From an uncultured Hyphomonas sp. (GTDB taxonomy: Bacteria > Pseudomonadota > Alphaproteobacteria > Caulobacterales > Hyphomonadaceae), in the NCBI RefSeq assembly GCF_963677035.1, contig NZ_OY781472.1:558001-622000 (forward strand): a DNA stretch of 64,000 nucleotides, in the 5' to 3' direction. The position numbers and the translations under genes are program-made. The notes beneath the pieces are model-generated. The model did not search any database, was not told where the DNA came from, and saw nothing but the letters and a program-made list of their open reading frames with translations. Positions 8,228-17,309 of the stretch are shown here, in pieces; positions within the stretch are counted from its first letter, which is position 1, and each line of letters starts with the position of its first letter.

Positions 8228-8992
8228 CTAGTGTCCCGTTGCCGCACGTCCGCGCGGGCCGCAGAAATATTCCTGCACCCACGGGTGATCGAACGCACGC
8301 AATTCTTCGATCGTGCCGACTGCCAGCACGTGTTTCTCTCCCAGCACGACGATCCGGTCGCAGGTCGCATGCAGCGTATCCACATCATGCGTCACAAGGA
8401 AGACGGTGAGGCCCAGTGCCTTTTGCAGGCTGCGGATCAGGGCATCGAAATTTTCCGCGGTAATCGGGTCGAGGCCCGCCGTCGGTTCGTCCAGGAACAG
8501 AAGTTCCGGATCCAGCGCCAGCGCCCGGGCCAGTGCCGCCCGCTTGCGCATGCCGCCAGACAGGTCAGACGGAAATTTGGGGCTCGCATCGGCGCTGAGA
8601 CCGGACATGCGTATCTTCATGTCGGCCAGCTGCTGGCGCAGGGCCGGCGCGAGCAGCGTATGCTCCTTCATCGGAACTTCCACATTCTCGCGAACGGTAA
8701 GGTTCGAGAACAGGGCGCCGTCCTGGAACATCACGCCCCAGCGCTGTTCGACTTCGGCCCGCTGTTCCTCCTCCAGCGTTTCAAGCCGCTGGCCGAACAC
8801 TTCGATACTGCCTTCGTCAAATGGCTTGAGGCCGGTGATTGCCCGCAACAGGACGGACTTGCCGCAGCCCGACGGCCCGATCACGCCGATGATTTCACCG
8901 CGGCGGACGTCGAGGTCCAGATGCTCGTGCACGACATGGGTCCCGTAGGCCGTCTTCAGGTCGCGGATGCGGATGATGATATCGTCCGTCAT
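8228..8992 (-). CDS. mlaF: ABC transporter ATPase (MlaF-like)
   Basis: The 254-residue ATPase has Walker A GPSGCGKSVLL near residue 36, ABC signature LSGGMRKRAALARALA, Walker B ELLFLDEPTAGLDP and the switch His in FLVTHD. The LSGGM(R/K)KR form of the signature is typical of the Mla/Mkl subgroup that drives lipid transport with MCE proteins. The start overlaps the mlaE stop by 4 bases (ATGA), indicating translational coupling. Confidence 0.95.
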   Translation of the reverse strand: MTDDIIIRIRDLKTAYGTHVVHEHLDLDVRRGEIIGVIGPSGCGKSVLLRAITGLKPFDEGSIEVFGQRLETLEEEQRAEVEQRWGVMFQDGALFSNLTVRENVEVPMKEHTLLAPALRQQLADMKIRMSGLSADASPKFPSDLSGGMRKRAALARALALDPELLFLDEPTAGLDPITAENFDALIRSLQKALGLTVFLVTHDVDTLHATCDRIVVLGEKHVLAVGTIEELRAFDHPWVQEYFCGPRGRAATGH

Positions 8993-10110
8993 ATGCCGAG
9001 CTTCATATAGAGGATGGCAAAGATGGCATCGAGTACGATGACGGCGAACAGGCCCTGCACCACCGATGTGGTGGTCGAATTGCCCAGCGACTGGACGCTG
9101 CCGCCGACGCTCAGCCCCTGACGGCAGGCGATCAGTGTCACCACGAAGCCGAACACCGGCGCCTTGGACAGGCCAACCCAGAAATTTTCCAGCGGCACGG
9201 CATTGCGCAAACGATCCAGAAAGACGGCAGGATTGATGTCCAGAGATGTCCAGCAGACAACCAGACCACCCGCAATACCGGCCAGCGTCGCCACAAAGGT
9301 CAGCGCCGGGGTCATCAGAAGCAGCGCGAGGATGCGCGGCGTGACGAGGATCTCCATCGGCTTCAGACCAAGCGTCTGCATGGCGTCGATTTCCTGGCGC
9401 ATCTTCATCGTACCGATCTGCGCCGTGAAAGACGAGTTCGTCCGCCCGGCCAGCACAATGCCCGTCAGCACCACGCCAAACTCACGCAGCATGGAATAGC
9501 CGATCAGTTCGACCGTGTAGATTTCGAGGTCAAATTCCGTGAGCGTCGTCGCGCCGATATAGGCAACCACCATGCCGACAAAGAAAGACAGGAAGGCGAT
9601 GATCGGCATCGCATCGAGGCCCGCCTCTTCCATCACGGCGACGATCGACGTCCACCGCAATTTCCAGGGCTGCGCCACCAGACGCAGCGTTGTCACGATC
9701 GTCTCACCCAGAAAGGCCAGGATCAGGAAGATTTCCGACATGACGCCGACAACGCCGCGCCCTGTACGGTCCAGCAGGGCGACGAAGCCATGGTTTGCCG
9801 CTCTGGCCGGGGGCACAGGGTCTGAGACGGCATGAACCTGATCGATCAGGTTCCGGGCAACATCATTGGAACCGGTGAGTTCCGATCCGTCCGGCGCAGC
9901 CCGCAGCGTGCGGTCGATCAGGAAAGCGCCGGCCGTGTCGATCCGGGTCAGGCCGGAGACATCCACAAGCACGGCATGGTCATGCTTTAGTCCGGCCAGG
10001 TCATCATCCATCAGGTGAATGGTCATGACAGTCCAGTCCCCCGTCAGGCGGAGGGTGGATCTTTCGCCGCTCTCTTCGAGCGCGAAATCGGGGGCTGTCG
10101 TAACTGGCAT
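8989..10110 (-). CDS. mlaE: Lipid ABC transporter permease with N-terminal STAS domain (MlaE-like)
   Basis: The 373-residue protein has an N-terminal STAS-like domain (about residues 10-95; VLVDVSGLTRIDTAGAFLID), followed by the MlaE permease fold: an amphipathic entry helix and about five membrane helices, with the conserved LAGRTNSSFTAQIGTMKMRQE loop that contacts the ATPase. In E. coli the STAS partner MlaB is a separate protein; here it is fused to the permease. First gene of the operon, facing away from the dipeptide epimerase gene with only about 85 bases between the two starts. Confidence 0.93.
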   Translation of the reverse strand: MPVTTAPDFALEESGERSTLRLTGDWTVMTIHLMDDDLAGLKHDHAVLVDVSGLTRIDTAGAFLIDRTLRAAPDGSELTGSNDVARNLIDQVHAVSDPVPPARAANHGFVALLDRTGRGVVGVMSEIFLILAFLGETIVTTLRLVAQPWKLRWTSIVAVMEEAGLDAMPIIAFLSFFVGMVVAYIGATTLTEFDLEIYTVELIGYSMLREFGVVLTGIVLAGRTNSSFTAQIGTMKMRQEIDAMQTLGLKPMEILVTPRILALLLMTPALTFVATLAGIAGGLVVCWTSLDINPAVFLDRLRNAVPLENFWVGLSKAPVFGFVVTLIACRQGLSVGGSVQSLGNSTTTSVVQGLFAVIVLDAIFAILYMKLGI

Positions 10111-10195
10111 CTGGTAACTAGCCTTCCAACCCTAGCAAAACATGCTTAAGGACAGCGTAGCGGGATCGGTGAAATTTTATCGTTCGGGATCGGAC

Positions 10196-11179
10196 ATGGG
10201 CAATCGAAACCTTGAAATTTCAGCGATTTCCTCACCTCTGAAGACAGCATTTACCATTTCCCGCGGTGCAAAGACCAGTGCGGAGACAATTTGCGTCACA
10301 CTTTCGGGCAACGGCGCCACCGGCCGCGGCGAATGTGTTCCCTATGCCCGCTATGGCGAAACCACCGAAAATGTCACCGCCGCCATCGACGCCGCCCGCT
10401 CCGCCATCGAGTCCGGCCTCAGCCGCGAAGACCTGCAAACCCTCATGCCGCCCGGCGCGGCGCGGTGTGCCGTGGATTGCGCCATGTGGGATCTGGAAGC
10501 GAAGCTCACCGGCACGCCGGTCTGGCAACTGGCCGGCCTGCCAGAGCCCGGGCCCGTCGAAACGGCCGTCACCGTCAGCCTCGACACGCCGGACGCGATG
10601 GCCGCCGCCGCACGGAAGACGCAGGGCCGCCTCCTCAAACTGAAACTCGGCGGGCCGGACGATCTTGCCCGGATCGAGGCCGTCCACACCGCCCGCCCGG
10701 ATGCCCGCCTGATCGTCGATGCCAATGAAGGCCTCAGCCCTGGCCAGCTGCCCGCGATCTCCAAAGCCGCCGCGCAGCTGGGCGTTGTGCTGATCGAACA
10801 GCCCTTCCCCGCCGGGGCCGACGACGCCCTGCTGCGCCGTCCCGGGCCGGTGGCCATCTGCGCCGATGAAAGCGCGCACACCCGGGCGGAACTGCAGGAT
10901 CTGGCCCGCCGCTATGATGCGGTGAACGTCAAGCTCGACAAGACGGGCGGCCTGACGGAAGCGCTGGCCATGGTCCGGGACGCGCGGGCCCTGGGCCTGG
11001 GGGTCATGGTGGGCTGCATGGTGGCGGGGTCGATTTCCATGGCGCCGGCCGTGCTGCTGGCGGGCCTGGCTGACCTGATGGATGTGGATGGGCCGCTCTG
11101 GCTGGCGCAGGATGTGGCGCATGGCCTTGCCTATGCCGACGGCACGGTCGCCCCACCAACACCGGACCTCTGGGGCTGA
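10196..11179 (+). CDS. L-Ala-D/L-Glu (dipeptide) epimerase, enolase superfamily
   Basis: The 327-residue enzyme would epimerise dipeptides such as L-Ala-D-Glu released from murein, feeding peptidoglycan recycling. The enolase-superfamily signature is complete: KLKLGG (catalytic Lys), metal ligands in VDANEG, IEQP and ADES, and the second base Lys in VKLDKTGG. The ATG at 10196 gives the usual N-terminus (LEISAISSPLKTAFTISRG); an in-frame ATG 54 bases upstream is less likely. It is divergent from the mla operon and convergent with the MFS gene 8 bases later. Confidence 0.9.
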   Translation: MGNRNLEISAISSPLKTAFTISRGAKTSAETICVTLSGNGATGRGECVPYARYGETTENVTAAIDAARSAIESGLSREDLQTLMPPGAARCAVDCAMWDLEAKLTGTPVWQLAGLPEPGPVETAVTVSLDTPDAMAAAARKTQGRLLKLKLGGPDDLARIEAVHTARPDARLIVDANEGLSPGQLPAISKAAAQLGVVLIEQPFPAGADDALLRRPGPVAICADESAHTRAELQDLARRYDAVNVKLDKTGGLTEALAMVRDARALGLGVMVGCMVAGSISMAPAVLLAGLADLMDVDGPLWLAQDVAHGLAYADGTVAPPTPDLWG

Positions 11180-11187
11180 CCCCCGGC

Positions 11188-12747
11188 TCAGTGCGCCGCC
11201 GCCGGTGCAACCGCCTTCGGTTTGTCCAGCATGATCACGACCAGCAGGACCAGGGCGAACGAGACAGACATGGTCAGGAACAGATTGTTATAGGTCATCA
11301 CGGCCGCTTCCATCTTCGTACGGGCGACCAGCTGCGCCAGCGCCGTGCCTTCCGGGTCAGCCACGCCGGCAGCCTGCATGCGGGCTGTCATGTTCGACAG
11401 GAAGGATTGAACCTCCGGCCGGGCCAGGGAAAGGCCGTCGGCGATCTGCTGCTGGTGCAGCTGGTTGTAGCCGATCATCAATGTCGTCAGGATCGCAATC
11501 CCGATCGCCCCGCCAAGGTTCCGGCAGACCGTGAAGAGACCGGATGCGTTGGCGACCCGTTCCGGCGGCAATGTGCCAAGCGCCAGGTTGGTCGTCGGCA
11601 CCATGGTCAGGATCAGGCCCGCGCCGCGCAGGGCCTGCGGCCAGAACAATTCGTTGAATCCGGACTGGGCGGTCAGATGCCCGTTCAGCCATGTCCCGAT
11701 CGCAGCCAGTGACAGGCCCACCGCAACGACGAAGCGCGGATCGTATCGTCTCGTCATTGCCCCGGCCAGCGGCCCGCCGAGGAACATGGCGAAACCGGCA
11801 ACGCTCATCACCTCACCGATCTGCAGGGAAGAATAGCCGCGCACCTGCGCCAGATACAGCGGCAGGATGAAGACCGATCCATACAGGCCGAACCCCATCA
11901 CCGAACCGATCAGCGCGCCGGAAGCAAAGTTCCGGTCTTTGAACACGCGCAGGTCCACTAGCGGCACGTCAGATGTCAGGGCACGGCGGAAGAAGATGAC
12001 CGCCGCCACCGCACAGACGATGGACGCTTTGACAATCGCAGAGCTCTGGAACCAGCTGTCGCCCGGCCCTTCGTCGATGATCCACTCGAACAGGCCAAGG
12101 AACAGGGCCATGGAAATAAGGGCTGTGACATCCAGCCGGCGCAGCAGCGCGCTTTCCCCTTTCTGTTTCGGAACGAACAGGAAGACGAGCGTGAGTGCGG
12201 CGATACCCGGCACGATGTTGACCAGGAACAGCCAGTGCCAGGACATATGCTGCGTGATCCAGCCGCCCAGCGTCGGACCGATGGATGGCGCAAGCGTCGC
12301 CACCATGCCGATCATCACCTGTTGCGTCATCGACCGGCCGGCCGGGAACAGCGTGAAGCTGGCCGCCATTGTGGTCGGCACCATGGCAGCGCCGCTGAAG
12401 CCCTGGACGATGCGGAAGAAGATCAGGGAATCCAGATCCCAGGACATGGCGCACAGGACGCTGGATATGACGAAGCCCGCCGCAGACATCATGAACAGTT
12501 TGCGGATGCCAAAGGCCCGGTTGAGAAAGCCCGACAAGGGAATGCCCACAACCTCGGCCACAAGATAGCCGGTCTGGATCCAGGCGATTTCTTCGTGGCT
12601 GGCCGATACGCCTGCCTGAATCTCCGAAATGGAACTGGCAACAATCTGGATATCCAGAATTGCCATGAACATGCCGATCACCATGGCAAAGAAGCCGATG
12701 TTGAGGGCAAGCTCCGAAGAGGCTTTCTTGCGGATTGCGTTGACCAT
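11188..12747 (-). CDS. DHA2-family MFS drug exporter (EmrB-like)
   Basis: The 519-residue integral membrane protein has about 14 hydrophobic segments and the DHA2 motifs LDIQIVASSISEIQ (helix 1), W-x-x-x-x-Y-L-V-A-E-V (helix 2) and the gating motif GPTLGGWITQHMSWHWLF (helix 5). It would be a proton-driven exporter working with an adaptor protein. It is the second gene after an EmrA/HlyD-like protein on the same strand (27-base gap), as in emrAB, and the pair faces a TetR regulator with operator palindromes. Substrate unknown; lipophilic toxicants are typical. Confidence 0.92.
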   Translation of the reverse strand: MVNAIRKKASSELALNIGFFAMVIGMFMAILDIQIVASSISEIQAGVSASHEEIAWIQTGYLVAEVVGIPLSGFLNRAFGIRKLFMMSAAGFVISSVLCAMSWDLDSLIFFRIVQGFSGAAMVPTTMAASFTLFPAGRSMTQQVMIGMVATLAPSIGPTLGGWITQHMSWHWLFLVNIVPGIAALTLVFLFVPKQKGESALLRRLDVTALISMALFLGLFEWIIDEGPGDSWFQSSAIVKASIVCAVAAVIFFRRALTSDVPLVDLRVFKDRNFASGALIGSVMGFGLYGSVFILPLYLAQVRGYSSLQIGEVMSVAGFAMFLGGPLAGAMTRRYDPRFVVAVGLSLAAIGTWLNGHLTAQSGFNELFWPQALRGAGLILTMVPTTNLALGTLPPERVANASGLFTVCRNLGGAIGIAILTTLMIGYNQLHQQQIADGLSLARPEVQSFLSNMTARMQAAGVADPEGTALAQLVARTKMEAAVMTYNNLFLTMSVSFALVLLVVIMLDKPKAVAPAAAH

Positions 12748-12774
12748 GGCGGACCTCTCAGGCCTCGGGGCGGC

Positions 12775-14097
12775 TTAGCCGTCCACGCCTTTCGCGATCA
12801 CCTTTGCCTCGACTGACATGCCGGGACGCATCCGGCCCGTCGCCAGCGCCTCTTCCGAAATCTTCACGCGCACAGGCACGCGCTGGACAATCTTCGTGAA
12901 GTTGCCCGTCGCCGTGTCCATGGGGATCAGGCTGAACTGGCCGCCCGTTGCCGGGGCGATCGAGTCCAGCGTGCCGGTCACTTTCATGTCCGGATACGCA
13001 TCGACATGGATGTCCACTTCCTGGCCGGGGCGCATGCGCTCGACCTGCGTCTCCTTGAAGTTGGCGACGATGTAGGATTGCGACACCGGCACGATGGACA
13101 TGGTCTGCTGGCCGGGGCTCAGCAACTGGCCCTGCGCAACGACGCGGTTGGCAACCACACCGTCAAAGGGCGCGCGCAATTCGGTGCGGGTCGCATCAAG
13201 CTTTGCAGCATCGACACGTGCCGCTGCCGCTTCGACCTGCGCGTCGGCCCCGGCAACCGCCGCCTTGGCGGACTCCAGGTCTTCCTGCGCGCGATGATAA
13301 TTTGCCTGGGCGACCGTCAGTTCGCTCTGCGCGGTTGTAATCCCGGCATTCAACTGGTCCAGCGTTGCCTGGGCGGACTGTTCCTTTGTGGCAGCCGCAT
13401 CGAGGCTGGCTCTCGGATAATGGCCCTTGTCGGCAAGATCCGTATACCGCTCAAAGTCATGGGAGGCGAGCGTGGCATCGGCCTGTGCCGCTGCGGCGCT
13501 TGCCCTGGCCTGGGCCAGACGGTCACGCTGGGCGGAAATCTGGGCGGCGGCCGTCTGCAGATTGGCTTCGGCAGCCGCAACACCGGACTGCGCCTGCGCC
13601 TGCCCGGCAATCGCTTGCTGAAGGGCAGCAGCGGCTTCGGAGACGCGGGTGGCATAGTCTGCCACTTCCAGCGTCACCAGAAGGTCACCCTGCTTGACGG
13701 CCTGATTGTCGGTCACGTGGACCTCTTCGACATAGCCCTGCACTTTCGGCGCAATCGTGGCGATGTCGGCGCGGATGTAGGCATTGTCGGTCGTAATCTC
13801 GAAGCGGCCCGCAACCAGCCAGTGAATGCCCTCATACCCGGCGAACAGGGCCAGCAGCACGCCAGCACCGGAAAGAATGTACTTCCGCGGGTCCGATTTG
13901 AACTTCGCCACCAGGCCCTGCCCTTCCGGGGCGGGGCCGCGGCCAGCGGGCGCATCCTTCGCGGGGCCGCGGTCCGAGGCGGGGTCCGATGCCGGCGCGG
14001 AAGCGGGTCCTGGCGCTTTGGCAGGCGCCTCCGCCACATTGGGAGGCGGCGTGGAAGCGGGCTGGGAGGAGTCGCGCTTGAACGGTTGTACTGCCAT
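12775..14097 (-). CDS. HlyD/EmrA-type periplasmic adaptor of the efflux pump
   Basis: The 440-residue membrane-fusion protein has an unusual Pro/Ala-rich cytoplasmic N-terminus of about 60 residues, one transmembrane helix (about residues 75-95), a split lipoyl/barrel-sandwich domain (ADIATIAPKVQGYVEEVHVTDNQAVKQGD, RAPFDGVVANR) and a long Ala/Gln-rich coiled-coil hairpin (about residues 150-290). It would link the EmrB-like transporter to an outer-membrane channel, which is not encoded here. First gene of the pump operon; its upstream region holds two TGTAA-type palindromes shared with the divergent TetR gene. Confidence 0.92.
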   Translation of the reverse strand: MAVQPFKRDSSQPASTPPPNVAEAPAKAPGPASAPASDPASDRGPAKDAPAGRGPAPEGQGLVAKFKSDPRKYILSGAGVLLALFAGYEGIHWLVAGRFEITTDNAYIRADIATIAPKVQGYVEEVHVTDNQAVKQGDLLVTLEVADYATRVSEAAAALQQAIAGQAQAQSGVAAAEANLQTAAAQISAQRDRLAQARASAAAAQADATLASHDFERYTDLADKGHYPRASLDAAATKEQSAQATLDQLNAGITTAQSELTVAQANYHRAQEDLESAKAAVAGADAQVEAAAARVDAAKLDATRTELRAPFDGVVANRVVAQGQLLSPGQQTMSIVPVSQSYIVANFKETQVERMRPGQEVDIHVDAYPDMKVTGTLDSIAPATGGQFSLIPMDTATGNFTKIVQRVPVRVKISEEALATGRMRPGMSVEAKVIAKGVDG

Positions 14098-14148
14098 AGA
14101 TACGGTTCCGTGGTATGTGTTCTGGATCCCGGTGATAGACCCAAAATG

Positions 14149-14190
14149 TGTAATTCTGGTTACAAGCCTTGCAATGTAATCCGCATTACA
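14149..14190. promoter_or_regulatory. Twin TetR-type operators between pump and regulator
   Basis: Two 16-bp inverted repeats lie in the 106-base divergent gap: TGTAA-N6-TTACA at 14149-14164 and TGTAAT-N4-ATTACA at 14175-14190. Their centres are 26 bp apart, and the second is 13 bases before the regulator ATG. Spacing and symmetry fit repression of both directions by the adjacent TetR protein. Confidence 0.75.
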
Positions 14191-14203
14191 CCAAAATCAA
14201 CCC

Positions 14204-14884
14204 ATGAGCGCCATTCACAAGTCCAAGCCCCGCACCTCGCCCGCCTCAAAGGCGTCCAGCGGCCCGTCGCGTGCAGAAATGCGGCGCGCAGCATTCCTTG
14301 ATGCGGCGCAGGATGTCTTTCTGGAACAAGGCTTCGAGGCTGCCAACATGTCGGAGATTGTCCGGCGCGCCGGCGGGTCTCTGGCGACGCTGTACTCACA
14401 GTTCGGCGACAAGGAAGGCATCTTCCTCGCCATGCTGGAAACCCGCATGAAAGCGATTACCGCGACGCTCGAAGTGGAACTTCAGGCCCATACGCCGGTG
14501 GAGGCAGGTCTCCGGCGCATTGGAGAACAGTTCGCCGGGAAGCTGGTGGAGCCGAACTCGCTGGAGCTTTACCGGCTGATCGTCGGCATGGCGAAGAAAT
14601 ACCCCGACATCGCGGACACCTTCATGCAGCTCGGGCCCAATAAGGTCCGCGCCGGGCTCGCGGCCTATCTGCAGGACCGGGCCGATGCGGGCGAGATCCC
14701 CCAATCAGACCAGTTTGAGATACTTGGCTCGCTCTTCCTCGACATGGTGCGCTCCCCCCTGCAAAGCCGGGCCTTGCTGAATTCGAATGTGCGCCCGTCG
14801 TATGCCGATGTCCGCACCAGCGTGGACCGGGCCGTCGACATGTTCCTCTACGGCCTTTCCGGAAAACACTCCGGAAAAGCCTGA
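14204..14884 (+). CDS. TetR/AcrR-family repressor of the adjacent efflux pump
   Basis: The 226-residue regulator has a basic N-terminal tail, a TetR helix-turn-helix (about residues 25-70: RRAAFLDAAQDVFLEQGF, then MSEIVRRAGGSLATLYSQFGDKEGIF) and a helical ligand-binding domain of the AcrR C-terminal type. It is transcribed divergently from the EmrAB-like operon across two matching palindromes, so local autoregulation and pump repression are strongly implied. The inducer cannot be told from sequence. Confidence 0.92.
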   Translation: MSAIHKSKPRTSPASKASSGPSRAEMRRAAFLDAAQDVFLEQGFEAANMSEIVRRAGGSLATLYSQFGDKEGIFLAMLETRMKAITATLEVELQAHTPVEAGLRRIGEQFAGKLVEPNSLELYRLIVGMAKKYPDIADTFMQLGPNKVRAGLAAYLQDRADAGEIPQSDQFEILGSLFLDMVRSPLQSRALLNSNVRPSYADVRTSVDRAVDMFLYGLSGKHSGKA

Positions 14885-14955
14885 GGCCTGCCGATCATTC
14901 GATTGCCGTCAGGCGCCCGCGCAGCTACCCTCCCGGGAAAACAGGGAGGAATGGC

Positions 14956-16089
14956 ATGCCTGACGGGGAAGCCCACGGCGTGGCGGATGACAAGTTCGCC
15001 GCCGTAAGAGAACAGTTCGAAAAAAACCTCAGCGACGGAACGGATATCGGGGCATCCTTCTGCGTCATCCGGGAGGGCGAGACGCTCATCGACCTCTGGG
15101 GCGGCTGGGCCGACGAAGACCACACACGCCCGTGGGAAAAGGATACGATCGTCAACGTCTATTCGACGACCAAGACGATGACGGCGCTGACGGCCCTCTG
15201 GCTGGCCGATCAGGGCAAGCTGGATTTCGATGCGCCCGTGGCGGAGTACTGGCCGGAGTTTGCCGCGAACGGCAAGGACACCATCAAGGTCAGCCACCTG
15301 ATGAGCCATTCGGCCGGCCTCTCCGGCTGGACGGCCCCGATGGAGAAGGAAGACCTGTACGACTGGGACAAGGCGACCCGCCTGCTCGCCGCTCAGGCCC
15401 CGCTCTGGGAACCGGGCACGGCGCCCGGCTATCACGCGGTCACACAGGGCTATCTCGTCGGCGAAGTCATCCGCCGGATTGACGGGCGCACCGTGGGGAA
15501 TGTCTTCCGGGAAGCGTTCGCCGAACCGCTGGGCGCGGATTTCCATATCGGTCTTCCGGCCTCGGAGGATCACCGGGTGGCGAAGCTGAAGCCACCGGAG
15601 ACCGGCCTGGCGGAGCGCTCGCAAACCGAGATCCAGAAAGCAACGTTCAACAATCCGGCCGTTGATGTCACAGAGACCTATACGCGGGCCTGGCGCGGGG
15701 CGGAGATTCCGGCCGCTGGCGGCACGGGCAATGCCCGCTCGGTCGCCCGGGTGCAGGCGACCCTCGCCAATGGCGGCGTGATGGATGGCAAGCGCTTCCT
15801 GTCGGAAGCCGGATGCCGCCGCGCGCTGGAGCTGCAGATCGAGGGCACGGACATGATCCTCGGCCTCCCCGTCCGCTTCGGACTCGGCTATGGCCTGGCC
15901 GGGCCGTCCATGCCGATGCTGAACGAGCAGTCCTGCTTCTGGGGCGGCTATGGCGGCTCGGTTGTACTGATCGACATGGCCAGCCGGACCACGATCGCCT
16001 TTGTCATGAACCGCATGGAGAGCAGCCTGACCGGCGACATGCGCGCCGTCAGCCTGGCCGCGCTCACTCTGCAGGGCCTGATGAGCTGA
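14956..16089 (+). CDS. Serine hydrolase of the beta-lactamase/family VIII esterase type
   Basis: The 377-residue protein has the class C beta-lactamase-like fold signature: nucleophile motif STTK (NVYSTTKTMTALTALWLADQGKLDF) and Tyr in PGYHAVTQGYLVGEVIRR. No signal peptide is visible, which favours a cytoplasmic esterase/CubicO-type enzyme over a beta-lactamase. GGAGG lies 8 bases before the ATG. It follows the TetR gene by about 70 bases on the same strand and meets the DUF7064-type gene tail to tail. Substrate unknown. Confidence 0.88.
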   Translation: MPDGEAHGVADDKFAAVREQFEKNLSDGTDIGASFCVIREGETLIDLWGGWADEDHTRPWEKDTIVNVYSTTKTMTALTALWLADQGKLDFDAPVAEYWPEFAANGKDTIKVSHLMSHSAGLSGWTAPMEKEDLYDWDKATRLLAAQAPLWEPGTAPGYHAVTQGYLVGEVIRRIDGRTVGNVFREAFAEPLGADFHIGLPASEDHRVAKLKPPETGLAERSQTEIQKATFNNPAVDVTETYTRAWRGAEIPAAGGTGNARSVARVQATLANGGVMDGKRFLSEAGCRRALELQIEGTDMILGLPVRFGLGYGLAGPSMPMLNEQSCFWGGYGGSVVLIDMASRTTIAFVMNRMESSLTGDMRAVSLAALTLQGLMS

Positions 16090-16092
16090 GCC

Positions 16093-17205
16093 CTATTCCC
16101 CCGCACCGTCGAGAATGGATTTGAATCCGCTCGGCGCGTGCGGGCCCATGAACAGCTGCTCAAACGCGCCAATGCCCTCGGAGGCCTCTCCGCCGGGGCC
16201 CTTATGCGTTGCCCGCACAATCTCCTGGATGTGCAGATTCTCCGGAATGTTCCACGGTGCGTTCGGGTCCATGTCCTCACGTTCAACGACCAGCTGGTCG
16301 CCATGGCTCATGCCGTGTTTGAACTTCGCGTGGCCATATCCGATGCCGCGCATCAGGAATGTGCCCAGGGGCTCAAAGTCCACCGTATGCGGATTGCCCT
16401 GTCCGTCCTTCATGCTGAGGCGCGCTTTGGCCATGCGGCGGGTGCCCGGCGCGTAGGTGACATCCATCTGCGCATCGCCGAGATGCTGGGACTCGCCCTG
16501 CTTTGCGCCGTCCATGGCCAGCACGGCCCGCTTGTTCCAGGCCTCGCCTGCGCCATCGTCATTCACGTGGAAATAGAAGGACATGTTCGTAAAATTGGTC
16601 GGCGTCCAGATCCAGTAGAATTGCGGCTCCAGCGGCGGGATCAGCGGCTGGGCGTCCTGCGCCCCGATGGGCCGCACGCCCCATGACCGGTCCCGGGTGC
16701 CGGTCCAGCTGGCGGGGTCGATGTCGATCTCCTTGCCGTCGATGCGCAGCTTGCCGGACCAGCGGCCGTTCTGCGTCATGCGCGTCAGATCCATCAGCAT
16801 GCGCGGCCCCTGGCGGCGGGTGAAGCGCGGCTCCTCAATCGGGAAAGCCCGGCCGGTAAATTCCACGTCGAGCGCGATGCCTTCGGTCTCTTCCAGTTTC
16901 AGGCGGATCCGCTTCAGCGGCTCCAGCACCGAGACGGAAAGCCCGCCGACAAATGTGTCCATCCGCTCCATGTTCAGCGGGCGGGAAAAGAAGACCGAAC
17001 TCTGCTTGCCCTCGTGCAGAACCGAGACCGATCCGTCGATAATGTTCAGGTGCGGGTAGACGCCCATCGCGGCGGCAAAGAACACAGATCCGTCCGACGA
17101 ATAGCCATTGTAGAAATACCGGTCATAGAAATTCCGGTCAGATCCGGAATAGGCAACCGGTTCCGGCGTCTGGTGGATTGGATATTCGTCTCCGGCGGTG
17201 AGCAT
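16093..17205 (-). CDS. Conserved hypothetical protein, probably DUF7064/CrtC-like lipocalin fold
   Basis: The 370-residue soluble protein has no signal peptide or membrane segment and is rich in beta-forming, Trp/Tyr/Phe-containing stretches (RNFYDRYFYNGYSSDGSVFF, FYWIWTPTNFTNMSFYFHVN, SWTGTRDRSWGVRP). This pattern recalls the hydroxyneurosporene synthase/AttH-like and DUF7064/7065 families found beside lipid and steroid genes; the assignment is by recollection and is tentative. ATG at 17205 has AAGGAAG 8 bases upstream, whereas the GTG three codons earlier lies inside that ribosome site. Neighbours are an esterase-like hydrolase and a thioesterase. Confidence 0.7.
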   Translation of the reverse strand: MLTAGDEYPIHQTPEPVAYSGSDRNFYDRYFYNGYSSDGSVFFAAAMGVYPHLNIIDGSVSVLHEGKQSSVFFSRPLNMERMDTFVGGLSVSVLEPLKRIRLKLEETEGIALDVEFTGRAFPIEEPRFTRRQGPRMLMDLTRMTQNGRWSGKLRIDGKEIDIDPASWTGTRDRSWGVRPIGAQDAQPLIPPLEPQFYWIWTPTNFTNMSFYFHVNDDGAGEAWNKRAVLAMDGAKQGESQHLGDAQMDVTYAPGTRRMAKARLSMKDGQGNPHTVDFEPLGTFLMRGIGYGHAKFKHGMSHGDQLVVEREDMDPNAPWNIPENLHIQEIVRATHKGPGGEASEGIGAFEQLFMGPHAPSGFKSILDGAGE

Positions 17206-17309
17206 TGTTCGCACTTCCTTCCTCTGGGTGACCTCTTGGCGGGCCGTTCTTGCAAGCTAGGGTGTACGAGGCAGACCCCGGCGACAAGGGGTGACGCAAG
17301 GGAGGCGAC

